64,000 nucleotides of DNA from NCBI GenBank assembly GCA_020536535.1, contig JAHLWZ010000666.1, forward strand, positions 39,717 through 103,716, given 5' to 3'. The stretch is from Pelomyxa schiedti. Its lineage: Eukaryota > Evosea > Pelobiontida > Pelomyxidae. Positions 19,852-31,385 of the stretch are shown one piece after another. Each line of letters begins with the position of its first letter. The stretch's first letter is position 1. The notes beneath the pieces are model-generated. The model saw only the letters and a list, made by a program, of their open reading frames with translations. It was not told the origin of the DNA and did not search any database. The position numbers were made by a program, and so were the translations under genes.

Positions 19852-22497
19852 ATGCCTAAGAAAACAGCTCATAACAATAACAAACAAGCTCAACACACTG
19901 GTGTTGTTGCGCACCATCACGCCGTAGATCCTCACGTTTCACACGCGACTGTGAACAAATCTGGGGCCGCTACGAACACGCAGAGTTACGTCAAAAAGAC
20001 AACTGTGAGATCCGAGCCAACGACCACTACAACGACGACTACGACTACTACGAGCACAAACACAAATGCAAAACCGAGTGAGATCTCAGCACATACAAAA
20101 CTTGAGCCGAGGAAAGGTCGTGGGTGCCCTGTGGCGTGTTGGGTGCTGCTCGGAGTTTTGGTTGGTATCACCTTGGCACTGGTTTACTTGAGCCTGTATC
20201 CCAGCGAATACTCGGACAACAACCCATACACTTCTCCTGTTACCAACGTACTGGCCGGTGTTGTCTCCCTTATGCCAGCATTTGCCTCCAGGGATGTTGG
20301 TGCGAGTGTTGTGGGTGCAAAAGATCTGAATTCCACCATTATGCAACAACTGGGAAATATGCTGAGCCAACAAAAGCTTCACGACATGTTAGGATTGGAG
20401 CTATCTGTCGTCTCACCGGTTTCTCTTATTACCTTCCACCTCGTTTCCTTATTATTCCATAGGGTTACAAACCACGGTACCCAGTGCTATTTGTACCTGG
20501 AGCAATTTCCACAGGCCTGGAGCTGTGGCAGGGGAAAGACTGCGCCAAACGCTACTTCAGACAACGCATGTGGGGCACGTTGACCATGATGGAAAGTGTG
20601 CTTTTACAAGCAAATGCTGGTATTTAACAATTAGGTTTACATTTTATTTTAACCTTTCATGAAGGATTGAGCACTTGATGCTTGACCCAGTCACTGGGTT
20701 AGATCCTGATGGCGTGAAATTGCGCCCTGCTATGGGAATGTAAGCTGCTGATTACTTAGTACCGGGATACTGGGTAATAGAGCGCCGATCTTTTCTTTCT
20801 TACACATTTGTAATTAATTTTTCTCCCAGATTTGGGGGAAAATCATTGAAGCCCTTGCAGATGTAGGATACGATAGCAATAATATGTTTATGTGGGGATA
20901 TGACTGGCGCCTTCACTTTGAAAACATAGAAGTGAGGGATGCCGTGAGTACAATTAAACTCTTGGTTTCATTCTTACACAATGCAGGGCCTTACTAAGCT
21001 TAAAATGGTACCTACTCAGCTCAATGATATCTTTAAATAAGATAACTCAAGACGTTTTATTGCTTGTATAAAACTCCAGATGATAGAAATGGCAAAGTCT
21101 GTTCAACGTGAACGAGTGGTCCTACTTGCTCACAGCATGGGGTCTCCCCTTCTATTTTATTTCTTCAAATGGGTTGAGAGCCCTCTGGGTGGCAGTAAGT
21201 ATGTAACTTAATATCCCCAAGTTAAGAATAATCCAGACGGAGGACCCAACTGGGTGAATGATCATGATCATGTTCATGCGTTCATCAACATCGGAGGTGC
21301 CTTCCTTGGTGCCCCTAAATCTGTTAGTGCGTTATTCTCGGGAGAGATGAGAGATACCGCACACCTGGGCCCCTTACAAGGCTATCTCGTAGACAGCTTA
21401 ATTTCCAAAGTGCAAAGGCGGGAGCTTTTTCACTCATGGCGAAGTCTTGGTGCATTGATGCCCAGGGTAAGGAAAAAGGGGAGCGAGGGAAAAGACTGAA
21501 GGGGAAAAAGGGAGGAAATGCCATATGGGGTAATCTTACACATGCACCCGATGACTCCACAAACGGGTTGATGACCAACGGTAGAATGTTTAGATTTGAT
21601 CATAATAACACCTATCTGACAATGGACGAAGTACGATGTCCACAAGGAATTTGGTAATGAGATTTCACACAACACAGGTCTTAAATTTACTCATGTCTGT
21701 GCCGATTCTGAAGCAATCCTTATCCAAGTAATATATCAAGAAAACTGCCTATTCTCATTAATCTCCACAAGATATTCTTTTGGGTCAAAATTCGAACCCT
21801 ACATGGAAAATAATCCCTCTTATTGGAGCAACCCACTTGAGTCACCCCTACCTAATGCGCCTGATATGACTGTTTACTGTTTGTATGGTGTTGGAAAGAG
21901 CACTGAAAGAGCGTATGTTTTCGATTTGTTAATCCGTTTCCAACTTTTTCATCAAGGTACCACTACAACCACGACGGATCCGCACAGGGGGAAGTCATAA
22001 ACTACGAGTGTGTATTTTTTTTTGCCCCCATTACAGTAACAAACAAGTGTTTATTTATTGTAGAGTTTTTAATTCCACTGCGAGGGTATTCTCAGGTGTT
22101 CAAGATGTGGATGGAGATGGAACAATACCACTAATCAGTTTGGGGTACCCTCCTTTTCTTATTTGCAAGATTTGGCTAATTTCTTGCACAGGTACATGTG
22201 CGTGAAGGGATGGCCTGACAATGATGTCCTGAATCCAGGCAGGTCTCCAGTTGTTACAAAAGAGTGTATGTGCCTCTGAATTCTATGTGTTACATACCTG
22301 AGAGCTACCACAGATCAACACCATCCCGCTTCCCTGAACATCAGAGGAGGCCACTCGACAGGAGACCACGTAGACATCATGGGAAACAGACAGCTCTCCT
22401 CACCGACATTTTACACGTGGTCGCGGATCACGAGCACAACGTTCAAAGCACCATTCTGTCTGATTTGCCCAGCATGGTAAACAACGTACAACTCTAA
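19852..22497 (+). CDS. PDAT/LCAT-family acyltransferase, interrupted
   Basis: Phospholipid:diacylglycerol acyltransferases make triacylglycerol in the ER lumen. The order fits the family: a Thr/Asn-rich cytosolic N-terminus, one membrane segment (CPVACWVLLGVLVGITLALV), then YPVLFVPGAISTGLELW, RQRMWGT, EHLMLDPVTGLDPDG, AADYLVPGYW, YDWRL, the nucleophile loop VVLLAHSMGSP (Ser), NIGGAFLGAPKSV, IYC-like VYCLYGVGKSTERA, catalytic Asp in VDGDGTIPLISLGY, and catalytic His in GDHVDIMGN. About eleven introns are needed. Three defects remain: a frame shift near 20603 in a T run, an in-frame TAA at 20741-20743 inside GM*AADY, and a frame shift near 22390 in an A run, each within otherwise conserved sequence. 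It is either a recent pseudogene or a gene with consensus errors; the catalytic triad itself is intact. Confidence 0.8.
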
Positions 22498-22607
22498 AGA
22501 AGAAACCCTTCATCTCTTCAGGAAAGAATAAAACTGAAAAAAAAATTCGTTGGAATGTGTTAAAGTCAGACACAGTCGGTTGAAGAGGATTTGGGGTTGT
22601 GAGGTGC

Positions 22608-23491
22608 CTACAACTCGGGAGGAACTTGGGAGGCCGGAATTTGGGGGTACTGGGGGATCCCCAAAGCAGCGCGTACCTCACTTTGCAGTTCTAGGAGCTT
22701 GGAGTAGATGGACTCTAGTGTCACGGGAGCTGAAGTACTCGTTGAAGAGTACCCAACTTGTGGCAATCCAAAAGAGGGAGCGGTAGAGCGAGACGACGCT
22801 GGAGAAGTAGCCGAAAATGCTGACAGCGTTACCGGAAGAGCACTTGCGTCCCTGTGAGAACTGTGGCCAGACGCGTAAGGCGGAGGTATAAGGGATGGCA
22901 ACAGAAAGGGTTGCCCAGGAGATTCCACTGCATCAGACCTAGAGGTCGGGGCGGCGGACTGGCTCCTCTCAGCTCTCACTTGTTTCAATTCCGGAGCATG
23001 CGTGACACCTGTAATACGTGACACCTTCTTCCTTGGCTTACGGGGTGAAGAATCTTCATTTCCAATGGGAGCTGTGCACAAATTAGAAAGTAATTGGAGT
23101 TGTTTTTTAATTTATGTGAGGTTCTTGTTTTCATTTTACTTTATATCTCCTTTAACTTGAACATTTTTATGTACCATTATCTGGTATCTCGCGATTCGGT
23201 AGGGCTAGTTTGATCATTTTCCTCGATTTTGAGTACACAATAATTGCAAGTTGACCACCCATGATGGCATTCCTATGCGCCGCACTGTACAGGGTAATGA
23301 AACCCGCAATGCAGCCGGACTCCACGTTTGCATTGTGTATTGGGCTCCACTTTGCACTAAAAGAAAGATTAGGACAAAAACAAAAAAAAAAAAAATACAA
23401 ACATAGGTGTGCCATTGACAGTAAACCATTCCTCTAATTCCTCGTAGGGCGCAGTACTAGTGACATGTAGTTGTTTGCCAATTGCGCTCAT
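22608..23491 (-). CDS. unrecognised protein with conserved-looking N-terminal domain
   Basis: Three exons from the ATG at 23491 (MSAIGKQLHVTS) to the stop at 22608. Introns are 45 and 101 nt. The first 100 or so residues look globular: YEELEEWFTVNGTP, WSPIHNANVESGCIAGFITL, then GGQLAIIVYSKSRKM. The rest is Ser/Pro/Thr-rich, with basic clusters (PRKPRKKVSRITG), and ends in a helix (LESIYSKLLELQSEV) and a proline-rich tail. I do not recognise the domain. The gene converges on the acyltransferase gene, whose stop is about 110 bases away. Confidence 0.6.
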
Positions 23492-23679
23492 CTTTGTCGT
23501 GTTTCCGGCTCTTGTGTTTCCTTGATATGGGTGTTGGCTTCCGGGTTTTTTTTTTTTTATCCTTCATGTGTGCCGTACGTAATTGTTGGTAGATATTTCC
23601 AGGTGCTTTTCGGCCCCGAAAAGGTGGCCCCAGAACTGAAAATTGGGCCCTGAGATCTTCCTCTCCTCCTCCTACTGCC

Positions 23680-24231
23680 TCAGCCCATCAGAATTATGTC
23701 CTGGGCTAAGAGCAGGGCGGCACCCACTCCATAACAATCGTGATGATCGGAATTGATTGTGACACCGTGAATGTGACAGGGAACTGACCAGCGATTCCAC
23801 GAACCCGTTCTTCGCTTTTTCTTGGGGTTTTTTTGCGGGCGTCCACTGAGAATATCTTGTTGATGACGTTGTGGCACTCTCACTGTGTTGGGGTATCCTC
23901 TGGGTCTATGTGCGGCTGGCGCTGCTTTTGCCAGCCACCAACTGGGGTTGCCAAACTGGTGGTTGGGTGACTGTTGGGGTGGGTTCCTTTCCTTCTGGAG
24001 GTGTACCAGATGGTAAGGGGCTAGGAGCTAGGCTCGCCGTGAGTAGCCCTCGCCCATCACCACAAGTAGTGACTGAGCCAACTGATTGGCGAGTTGTCCA
24101 GGCATCGCTGAATCCTTCCATCCAATGGCTGTCCTGGCCACTTGAGTGTGAGACAGGACAGGGAAGACCGCACAAGGTATAGAGAACGTCCAAGGCACAT
24201 CAGCCCGAGGAAGAGGCGTCAGTACTCCCAT
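23680..24231 (-). CDS. small unrecognised protein
   Basis: Two exons in frame, joined across a short intron of about 35 nt, from ATG 24231 (MGVLTPLPRADVP) to TGA at 23680-23682. The second exon is open for over 100 codons and includes a basic stretch (KNPKKKRRTGSWNRW) and ends CYGVGAALLLAQDIILMG, a hydrophobic C-terminus. No family is recognised; the coding call rests on frame continuity and composition only. Confidence 0.4.
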
Positions 24232-24652
24232 TTCGGTGACTGTTTGCTGTGTTGGCAGGACTCGGGTCTGTAAAGCTCAATAGTGTCGAAACATCTTAAC
24301 GCGGGGCAACCAACGATAAATGACTCTTATCCGTTTGTTTGGTGTGTTGGTTGATTGTTTGCTTGCTATGGTGCATCCAAATAAACAAAAAAAAAACCAA
24401 ATCGCGGGAGAGATAAAGAGAGGGAATGCATGGGAGACGAGAATTTTAACGGCCAAGACACGGCTACGCCATCGTTCAAGAACCCGAAAAAAAAAATCGC
24501 AATTACATCGTTCGCACCCGATTTACAAGAAAGAAAAAAAAACTTTGGCGTGAAAACGACAACTGCAGACGAAAGTGAGATGGCCTAACCCTGATTTGGA
24601 GAAGCAATTGTTGAAAGGAATTATTTATTATTCACTCCTCTTGATTCAATAA
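24232..24652. other. stretch without a supported gene
   Basis: No exon with splice partners is visible. The region contains several A runs and ends at the Helitron insertion point. Confidence 0.5.
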
Positions 24653-24660
24653 CTAGAACG

Positions 24661-24677
24661 GTGGTGCTGTGCACCAC
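24661..24677. repeat. Helitron 3'-end hairpin
   Basis: GTGGTGC and GCACCAC pair across a 3-nt loop, just inside the CTAG terminus. The identical hairpin occurs at 2022-2038. Confidence 0.85.
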
Positions 24678-24679
24678 GC

Positions 24680-24694
24680 AATGGGAGCGAAGCG
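24680..24694. repeat. Helitron subterminal inverted repeat, left
   Basis: AATGGGAGCGAAGCG is the exact reverse complement of 28800-28814 at the other end of the element. The same 15 bases are at 2041-2055 in copy 1. Confidence 0.85.
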
Positions 24695-25412
24695 TAGAAT
24701 TTTTTAAAGAAACAACTGCAGTTTATATGAAAGTCTCTTTTCTTGGTTTGAGTGAGGTGGGTGCGCGATGGAATCGTTATAAGCAGTTGGAAGGATTGTG
24801 ACATATGTGTTGTTGAATGCATCTGCATACTGCTGTACAGGGTCTGTTGTTGCGAGTGCATGTACGGCATGTCTTTGTGGAACAGGCATTCATACTGCTG
24901 CACGTACAGCCCTGGCGTGGAGGTTTAGTGATAGAAGTCTGGCATGCTGTAGACGGTCTTTTGCTTGGAAGTATACGTTCATCAAATTCGTATGAGATGG
25001 AGGAATTCACGGGCAGGGAGTTAATGAGCTGTTCTGAGGAGCAAGCAGGATCTACTCTTAACGGTGGGATTATAGTATTATGCAGAACAGGTGAAGTTTG
25101 GTTATCTCGCTGTGCGGAATTATGTATAGCCGAAGAGGAAGTAGCATCTTTTTAGCCGATTAGATAGTGTTTGTATTTGGTATACATGCCGCGGGATGGT
25201 ATGGCAGCAAATGTGGTATTCTCAAGTGTACCAAGTATTGCACGGCAATCTGGTACTGTATGAGACGTCATCGCGGTTACCATATGTAGTAAAGTGATCG
25301 ATGCTGTGAGTCGTTAAAAGTAGTATGTACACGATATACACACCATTGAATACATGTGTCGCCTGGACTAAAGTGGCTGTGTTCTCTGCTAAAGTATTCT
25401 GTCTAGCGAGTT

Positions 25413-27833
25413 CTACACGTAATTCTGCAGGTAGACCTTGCGTAAGAACTTTGTCCGGAATGCTACAATGGCATCCATCGTACTTGATCTAGCCATACCA
25501 CCTACGGGGCCAGCCCCAACTACTGTACTACCAAGTGTCTGTCCTTGCGCTTTGTGATTTGTTAAGACAATGCTGTGGTCAATGGGCGTTTGACGCCGAT
25601 GAACGGCGTAGTGTGCGTAGCGGAATGTACTATTTTCGGGGAAAATGACCATGTCTTCTGTCCCAAATGCCGTTTCTGGTGCAGACGGTGGTAGAGCTGC
25701 ACGGCGTGTCGCGTCTGTTGCAGAGGTGTTTGTAGAAATACACACAGTGATGTAATCAGGCATTGTAGGCAATAAGGTGTAGTTTTGAAGCTTCATTTGT
25801 AGCTGTATGTGCTGGATAGCAGTCATTAAAGCGGGTGTACACCGCTGCGTAGCTTTAGTTGTATAGTGTATACTACGTAGTGTACAGCGTCCGCCATTGA
25901 CAATATTGAGTTGTGTATAGAGATTTTTCGTCAAAATGTATTGTTGCTGCGGAGCTAGTAGTAGTAAGCCAGCCAGGCCTTCTGTCTGACTGCCGGCTGC
26001 CATTGATTTCAGTTCTTGTAGCACGGAACACGGAAGCTCTTGTGCTTTCCTATCACTCGTAACGATGTCCTCCGATGTTAGCAGAAATGCCGACGCATGA
26101 GAGTTTGCTGTTCTCACTGACTGTATACGCTGTCCTGTCAGTAGAAGATTTAGGCGATGTCGTTCGTCGTTTCGCAATACGATGAAGGTGGAGTCGACCG
26201 GTGGTCGCAGATGAGTACTTATAACACGTGTGACTAAACGTCGCCTGTCATCGTCTGTGACTGTGGCAGAACATAGTCGTGAAATAAACGCACTGTATGA
26301 TGCATCGTTAAATCTATCACCGTTAGGGACGCAGAAACTCCTATCAAAAACCTGTGTGTGACTTGTAGCCGGAATACCATTCTGATTTGCTGCCACAATA
26401 GAATGTTTCGCCGACTTGTTGAGTTCTTCTATAGTATATTGTTGAAAATCGCCGGTAAACAGTTGGTCTATGCCTCCGAAAGGCAGTGTAGGATTATTCG
26501 TACCACTGTATACTTGTATGTTTGTGTTCATTTGCTGAAATACATTGGCGCATATCATGGATATTTCATCGTGTACAGCTAAGTCTATGTCAGTCCAGTC
26601 TATCTGAATCATACATGTAAGATACTGCAACTGACTGTGTAATACCTGGCTGTTCGCTGTTATGGTGTGCGTATCCTTCCGTCTAATTTTGCAAGCACTG
26701 TGCGTTGTGAAGCCCTGTAAATTCGTGGCCACAACTCCTGAATATGATTAATTATTGAATGTAAGAAACATGACTGAACCTGTAGATGCCGTTACTATTA
26801 TTTTATGCGGTATACCCAATTTGCCATATGCAGTTCTAAGTGCTAGTATAACCCTAGACTTTCCCGTACCAGGACCGCCTGTAAGTAAAGCCAGAAGTTG
26901 TGGAACAGTATTTGATGGATACGTTGCTCGTAGAAATTGTTGCTGCAAGAAGAGAGCGACTGGCATAGTATGTTCCACTGTTAACGTGTACTGATCGACG
27001 ATGTCCTGCAAAAGTTGTAAATAGCGCAGACTCACGTCTGTTAGTGTATGAGGCACATGGAGCACTGCCGCCGTAGCTGCGTGTTGCAATAGACGTTGTG
27101 CTGCAGCCTCGTTAGCATCCTTCATAGTCGCTCGTAATTTAGCAATTGTGCTTGGAGGTTCATTCCTGATAAGGAATGGTGAGCTAGATACATCATAAAC
27201 AGCCGTCGTGTTTGTAGCAGCAAGTGTAGAATCAGTTTCGGCATTAGTTGTCGTTTGCCCGCAAAATTCTTGTATTAGATGACAGGCTTCACCAATGAAG
27301 TCGTCCGCGACGGATGAGTCATTCGTGTCCTGAAGGTGCATGTCCTGCAGTTCGTCTGATTGGTGTAGTAGAAAACTCCAGTCAATGAGACCTTCTCGTA
27401 GCTCCGCCACACTGCCCATACTAAATTCCGTTTCCTCAAATGCTTTGTTAGCATCGATCGATGCTTCGTTAGCATGGACAAATCCAGTTTGCTGTTCCTC
27501 ATACTGTTTCTGGGCCTTAGAACGTGTCTCCTGCAGTGTTAGCAGGCGATCGTGTACAGAATGTTCTAGCGTAGATGTAGTCTCCGAACACCAATCACGG
27601 TAGTGTGTCTCCCAATTACCGTCCGTATGTCGTTGATCCCAGGGTATAAGTAGCATCATAACTAAAACACACCAGTCGTGATAGTTCGTCCGATGTGAAG
27701 GTATCCCTTTTACATATATTCGAGGAACGACTTCTGTAGTACGGGTCAAAACACACCACGTGTTGTAGTTAGGGTGTTGTTGCTGATATTGCATTGCGGA
27801 GTTGTCCTCAGCGTGAACTAATTTTGTAGGCAA
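25413..27833 (-). CDS. Helitron PIF1-type helicase (C-terminal motif lost)
   Basis: SF1 DNA helicase part of a Helitron transposase. Two open blocks (26780-27833 and 25413-26737) lie in the same frame around a stop. A GT-AG intron at 26738-26779 removes the stop and joins VTASTG to VVATNLQGFTTHSA exactly where PIF1 helicases have that motif. Motif I is LLTGGPGTGKSRV, motif II AVHDEISMI, later motif TNHKAQGQTLGSTVV. Upstream, NYHDWCVLVMMLLIPWDQ matches the usual linker between Rep and helicase. The C-terminus is abnormal: a 32-bp inversion (25486-25517) and a 46-bp deletion relative to copy 1 remove motif VI (ALSR), so the product is likely inactive. The true start is unclear; the frame is open at 27833 without ATG. 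Confidence 0.8.
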
Positions 27834-28369
27834 TGAAAAGTATTTGCATATATAAGAATAGTAGCTACAGGATGCCTGCAGTGCAGTGGGTCTGTAAAAG
27901 TAGTCGACAATTGTACTGTTCTACAGAGAACGATTGTTAAGAGTGCGGAATAGTGTTGTACAATGATACTGCATTACAAGATGTACGGCATCGTCTGTGC
28001 TTCGTAGTAGAAACGTACAGTTGCTATGTATGTCGATTGTAAGCTGGTTTGCGCATTTTAGTAAATCCGATATGTTGCAGGATCGGAATTCGTGTTGGAT
28101 GTGATTTACGAAGCAGGTAGAAGAGTACGTACTTGGTTATATGTACCCAACGAATTGCAAATAGCGGTGAGAATACGTTTGGCACGTAGAAGAGTATCTG
28201 TGCACGCTTCGTTTGAGCTACTGGTGCAAGATTGCTGTTTCTCCGCAGTACCAAGGGCACCTGCAACAGGTAATGCTAACGGTAAGGCTAACTTGCAACA
28301 CTCCTTATATTATTAGCAGCGCTCCTTACTTACTGTGTATTACCTACATTCATATATGATATTCATAGA

Positions 28370-28609
28370 TTACATACTCGTTCGCCTTGTATCGGAAGTT
28401 TGTTCTCTATGCTCCAACGCGCGTAGTACATGAAATACTATATCCTGAAGTGATCCTGTGTACTTATCCGTCTGTAGGAACGTCGGTAATAACAGCATAT
28501 TGTGGACAACGTGTACCTTAGATATGTACTGCGTTGTATAGAACCTATGCAATCTAGCAGCATCTCCATTTGTAAGTGCGATTTTGACATCCGTGTTGCT
28601 ACCCAGCAT
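28370..28609 (-). pseudogene. fragment of Helitron Rep-helicase protein
   Basis: A short minus-strand frame has GSNTDVKIALTNGDAARLHR then FYTTQYISK, which matches the conserved N-terminal-to-helicase linker of Helitron proteins (NTDV...YYxxKYxSK). The catalytic HUH and tyrosine motifs are not found between here and the 5' end, and the joining region 27834-28369 has no continuous frame. The Rep part of this copy is therefore deleted or decayed. Confidence 0.6.
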
Positions 28610-28799
28610 ACACTGATGGCATTAGTGGCAGTCAGCAGAGGTCTAGGGAATCTATATGACATAGATCTGCAAACCTAAAGGCGGTCTACCGGGTGATGCA
28701 CCATATCCCTTGTCCTTCGTGGTACCCTTTGGTCGTCCCGATGACAGGTGGTACCCTTATAATTCCCCCCGGACCTCTTCCCCCCTTTAGGTAGAGTGT

Positions 28800-28814
28800 C
28801 GCTTCGCTCCCATT
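28800..28814. repeat. Helitron subterminal inverted repeat, right
   Basis: CGCTTCGCTCCCATT, exact reverse complement of 24680-24694, ending 11 bases inside the 5' terminus. Confidence 0.85.
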
Positions 28815-29337
28815 AATAATTCCGATGGAAATAAGGTATATGAGTACTCTGTAGAGGAAGCATTCCCGTGGGTGTGCTGTTAAAGGAAAGCCAAGAGAAC
28901 TGGAGGTAACACAGCCATGAGGCTGAAGAAAGGTCAGAAGAAGGAGAGGAAATTATGTTTACCTTTTCTAATTGGAATCACAAGAAGATCCACTGTAGCA
29001 GCACTCGGGTACCCATCCACAACTGCCAATGGATTAACTTGGTACTGGGTAGTCATTACATACACCCACAAAGCTGCATGTCACCCAAAGCTGACAGCCC
29101 AGTCAACAGAGTGGAAGAAGAGATTCATCGGAATGCTGGGAAGGTAGACCACCATGAGCACTGAGTCCACAGCGAGCAGTGCAGATGGGCCCTACAAGTA
29201 GGAGGAATAAGGGAGAACACCCAGCCATGGGAAAAAAACAGTACCTCGCTGTGAAAGAGAGAATCTTCGAGTGTGAGCAATGAAGAAGAACCTTGAAGGA
29301 CTGCCTGATAGATCAGAGCTCTGAATAAATGTGACAG

Positions 29338-29583
29338 CTGGTAACACACTGTTGTTGGGGCAACAGCCAGGCCGACTGGTAGCAAAGTCAGTCACTGGAC
29401 CACCGCCAACAAAAGATTGTCAGTGATTTGCAATGCTGTTAACGAAGTGACAGGATAAGCTGGTAACGGATGACAGCAAAGGCTGGTAACGATGTGATAG
29501 CCAATGACTGGTAACAGGACTCAATCAGAACAGTCCATAATGCAACTGGTAACAAGACAGTTGCTAAATTGCCAACTGGTAAC
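29338..29583. repeat. six spaced CTGGTAAC motifs
   Basis: TGGTAAC occurs at 29338, 29461, 29484, 29509, 29547 and 29577, each time preceded by C, with similar flanks such as CAACTGGTAACA. Spacing is irregular (23-123 bases), so this is a decayed or interspersed array, not a clean tandem repeat. Confidence 0.6.
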
Positions 29584-31014
29584 AGGGCAGTTGCGAAACC
29601 TAAACTTCATTAGCTCACGCAAGAACAATTTCTCTAACATACTTGCAAATTTACATCGAAGTACAAAGGAAAGATGGAAGGAGAAACAAACTGTAACGCA
29701 TGTGACCACATACCCATGAGAGTTGCACAAAGCCCAATCACACATCTCACAAGGCACCATAGAACCATGACTGAATGCAAGGCCAGAGACCAGTATTCAA
29801 GCTTGCCGGACAAGGAAATTACCAGGACCCCAGCGATTTAAAATCAGACCTGCAGCTGGAAGTAAAAAGTAAGCTCTAAGAAGGGGAATATACTATTGGG
29901 CTCTTACAGAGAGAATCTAGCACTGTAATATATGGCGAAGTGCTGTTGCCAAGAGGAAATTCTTGTGGTGAGGCAAGGCCTATTATCTTAGGAGTGGTAA
30001 GATAATAGTAGAGGAAGAATAGACATACGTGACACTGTCGCACATGAGGTGCTTTCTCCTGGTGCCAAGGTGTTGCTCTAAGCCCCTTGACTTATTGGGA
30101 ACTTTAGGTAACCATGGTGGAGCAGTCATTACTCGGCATTCACACTCAAGCTCCTGGGATGGGAATCAGGGGCAAATTTATGTAGTAGAAGAAACTCAAG
30201 CCTGTTGGTGATTAAGTGTGAAGATGCATGAAGGGCATTCTATACTAACAAATTGTATGCAATCCAACAAGGTACAAACGAGTGCAGCTCCTCAGAGATG
30301 AAAACAGTCCAAGATACAGCAATGATCCACCTTGAACAGTTCGACTACAAGTTACTGGTACCTGCACTTGAAATCAAAGTACTTTCCATCCTGAAGTAGG
30401 AGTGAGATATAAGCTTTCCCCTTTGCATTTCAAACAAACCAGCCCGCTATGCCCTTCCACACAGAGTTGCACTGTCTTGATTTGATAGAGATAGAAAAAA
30501 AGAGTAGTACCTTGGTGAGGAGCGAGATTGCTGCTGGAGCGTTGGCGTCTACCACATTGAGTAGCACAGAAGAAATTAGTGGGTGGGCAACTACGTATTT
30601 TTACTAAGAATAGTGTCATCGTTGTGTCTTATTTCCCTCTCATGTGCTTGAGAGGCAGCATAGCTGACTTTGAGGTTCTTTGTTCACAGGTAGCACTGAC
30701 CCCTAGCCGATGACTGCCATCATCCCAATCAATCAAGTGAATTCACAGAACACAGAAAGAGGAAATCAATGCGGAGCCGCTGTGACTGACCAACCGTCGC
30801 CTCGTGGCAAGTACCTGGTTCTGTTCCCTCAGCGTCACCTAGAAGAACCAAAAAAAAGGTCCGGGTGCCAAAACTGAATTGTTTTCCGATGTAACTTGAA
30901 CTAACTCGACACCAACAAACACCCTCGACAAGTCTACTCTACTACACCGTTCTGGAGGAGCACGAACACTCCAAGCCACCCTCCAGAGGGCCTCGTAGCT
31001 ACGAGATGCAAAGA

Positions 31015-31312
31015 AGTAAATTGTGAAGAGAAGTTGGGCTCCAGACTGGAGTGCAAAGTAGAAGTAAATTGTGAAGATGCCTCCGGAGACACTCCGGAGT
31101 AATAGAAGTTGGGCTCCAGAGACTGGAGTGCGAAGAATCCAGAGACTGGAGTGCAAAGAAGTAAATTGTGAAGATGCCTCCAGAGACACTCCGGAGTAAT
31201 AGAAGTTGGGCTCCAGAGACTGGAGTGCTAAGAATCCAGAGACTGGAGTGCAAAGTAGAAGTAAATTGTGAAGATGCCTCCAGAGACACTCCGGAGTAAT
31301 AGAAGTTGGGCC
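31015..31312. repeat. tandem repeat, unit about 97-100 bp
   Basis: GTAAATTGTGAAGATGCCTC starts units at 31064, 31161 and 31261, with a shortened unit before the first. Each unit also holds the self-complementary stretch CTCCGGAGACACTCCGGAG (or its CTCCAGAG form) and one or two CCAGAGACTGGAGTGC segments. The unit spacing is not a multiple of 3 throughout, and the long minus-strand frame across it is a by-product of the repeat. Confidence 0.85.
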
Positions 31313-31385
31313 AAAGAATATGATCAAAGAAGAGGAAACCAAACCTGGGTAGTTACATACGCTTCCTGCTTGCTGACTTGCTGAC

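Larger units (their letters stand above)
24653..28825 (-). mobile_element. Helitron copy 2, both ends present
   Basis: The element reads on the minus strand. Its 3' end on the left has the hairpin (24661-24667 with 24671-24677), a spacer and CTAG next to host T. Its 5' end on the right is TC (28824-28825 read as GA on the + strand), placed so that the whole 4,173 bp sits between host A and T, the Helitron target. A 15-bp subterminal inverted repeat (24680-24694 and 28800-28814) lies near both ends, as in some Helitron2-like elements. It contains a PIF1-type helicase frame and a fragment of the upstream Rep-helicase linker region, but no HUH Rep domain can be seen, so it is probably non-autonomous. 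Copy 1 at 2014 is a close relative. Confidence 0.85.

Noticed and set aside
20741-20743. TAA read as Gln in the acyltransferase, implying a changed genetic code
   Set aside because: TAA, TAG and TGA all end other genes in this window, and no other conserved frame contains internal TAA.
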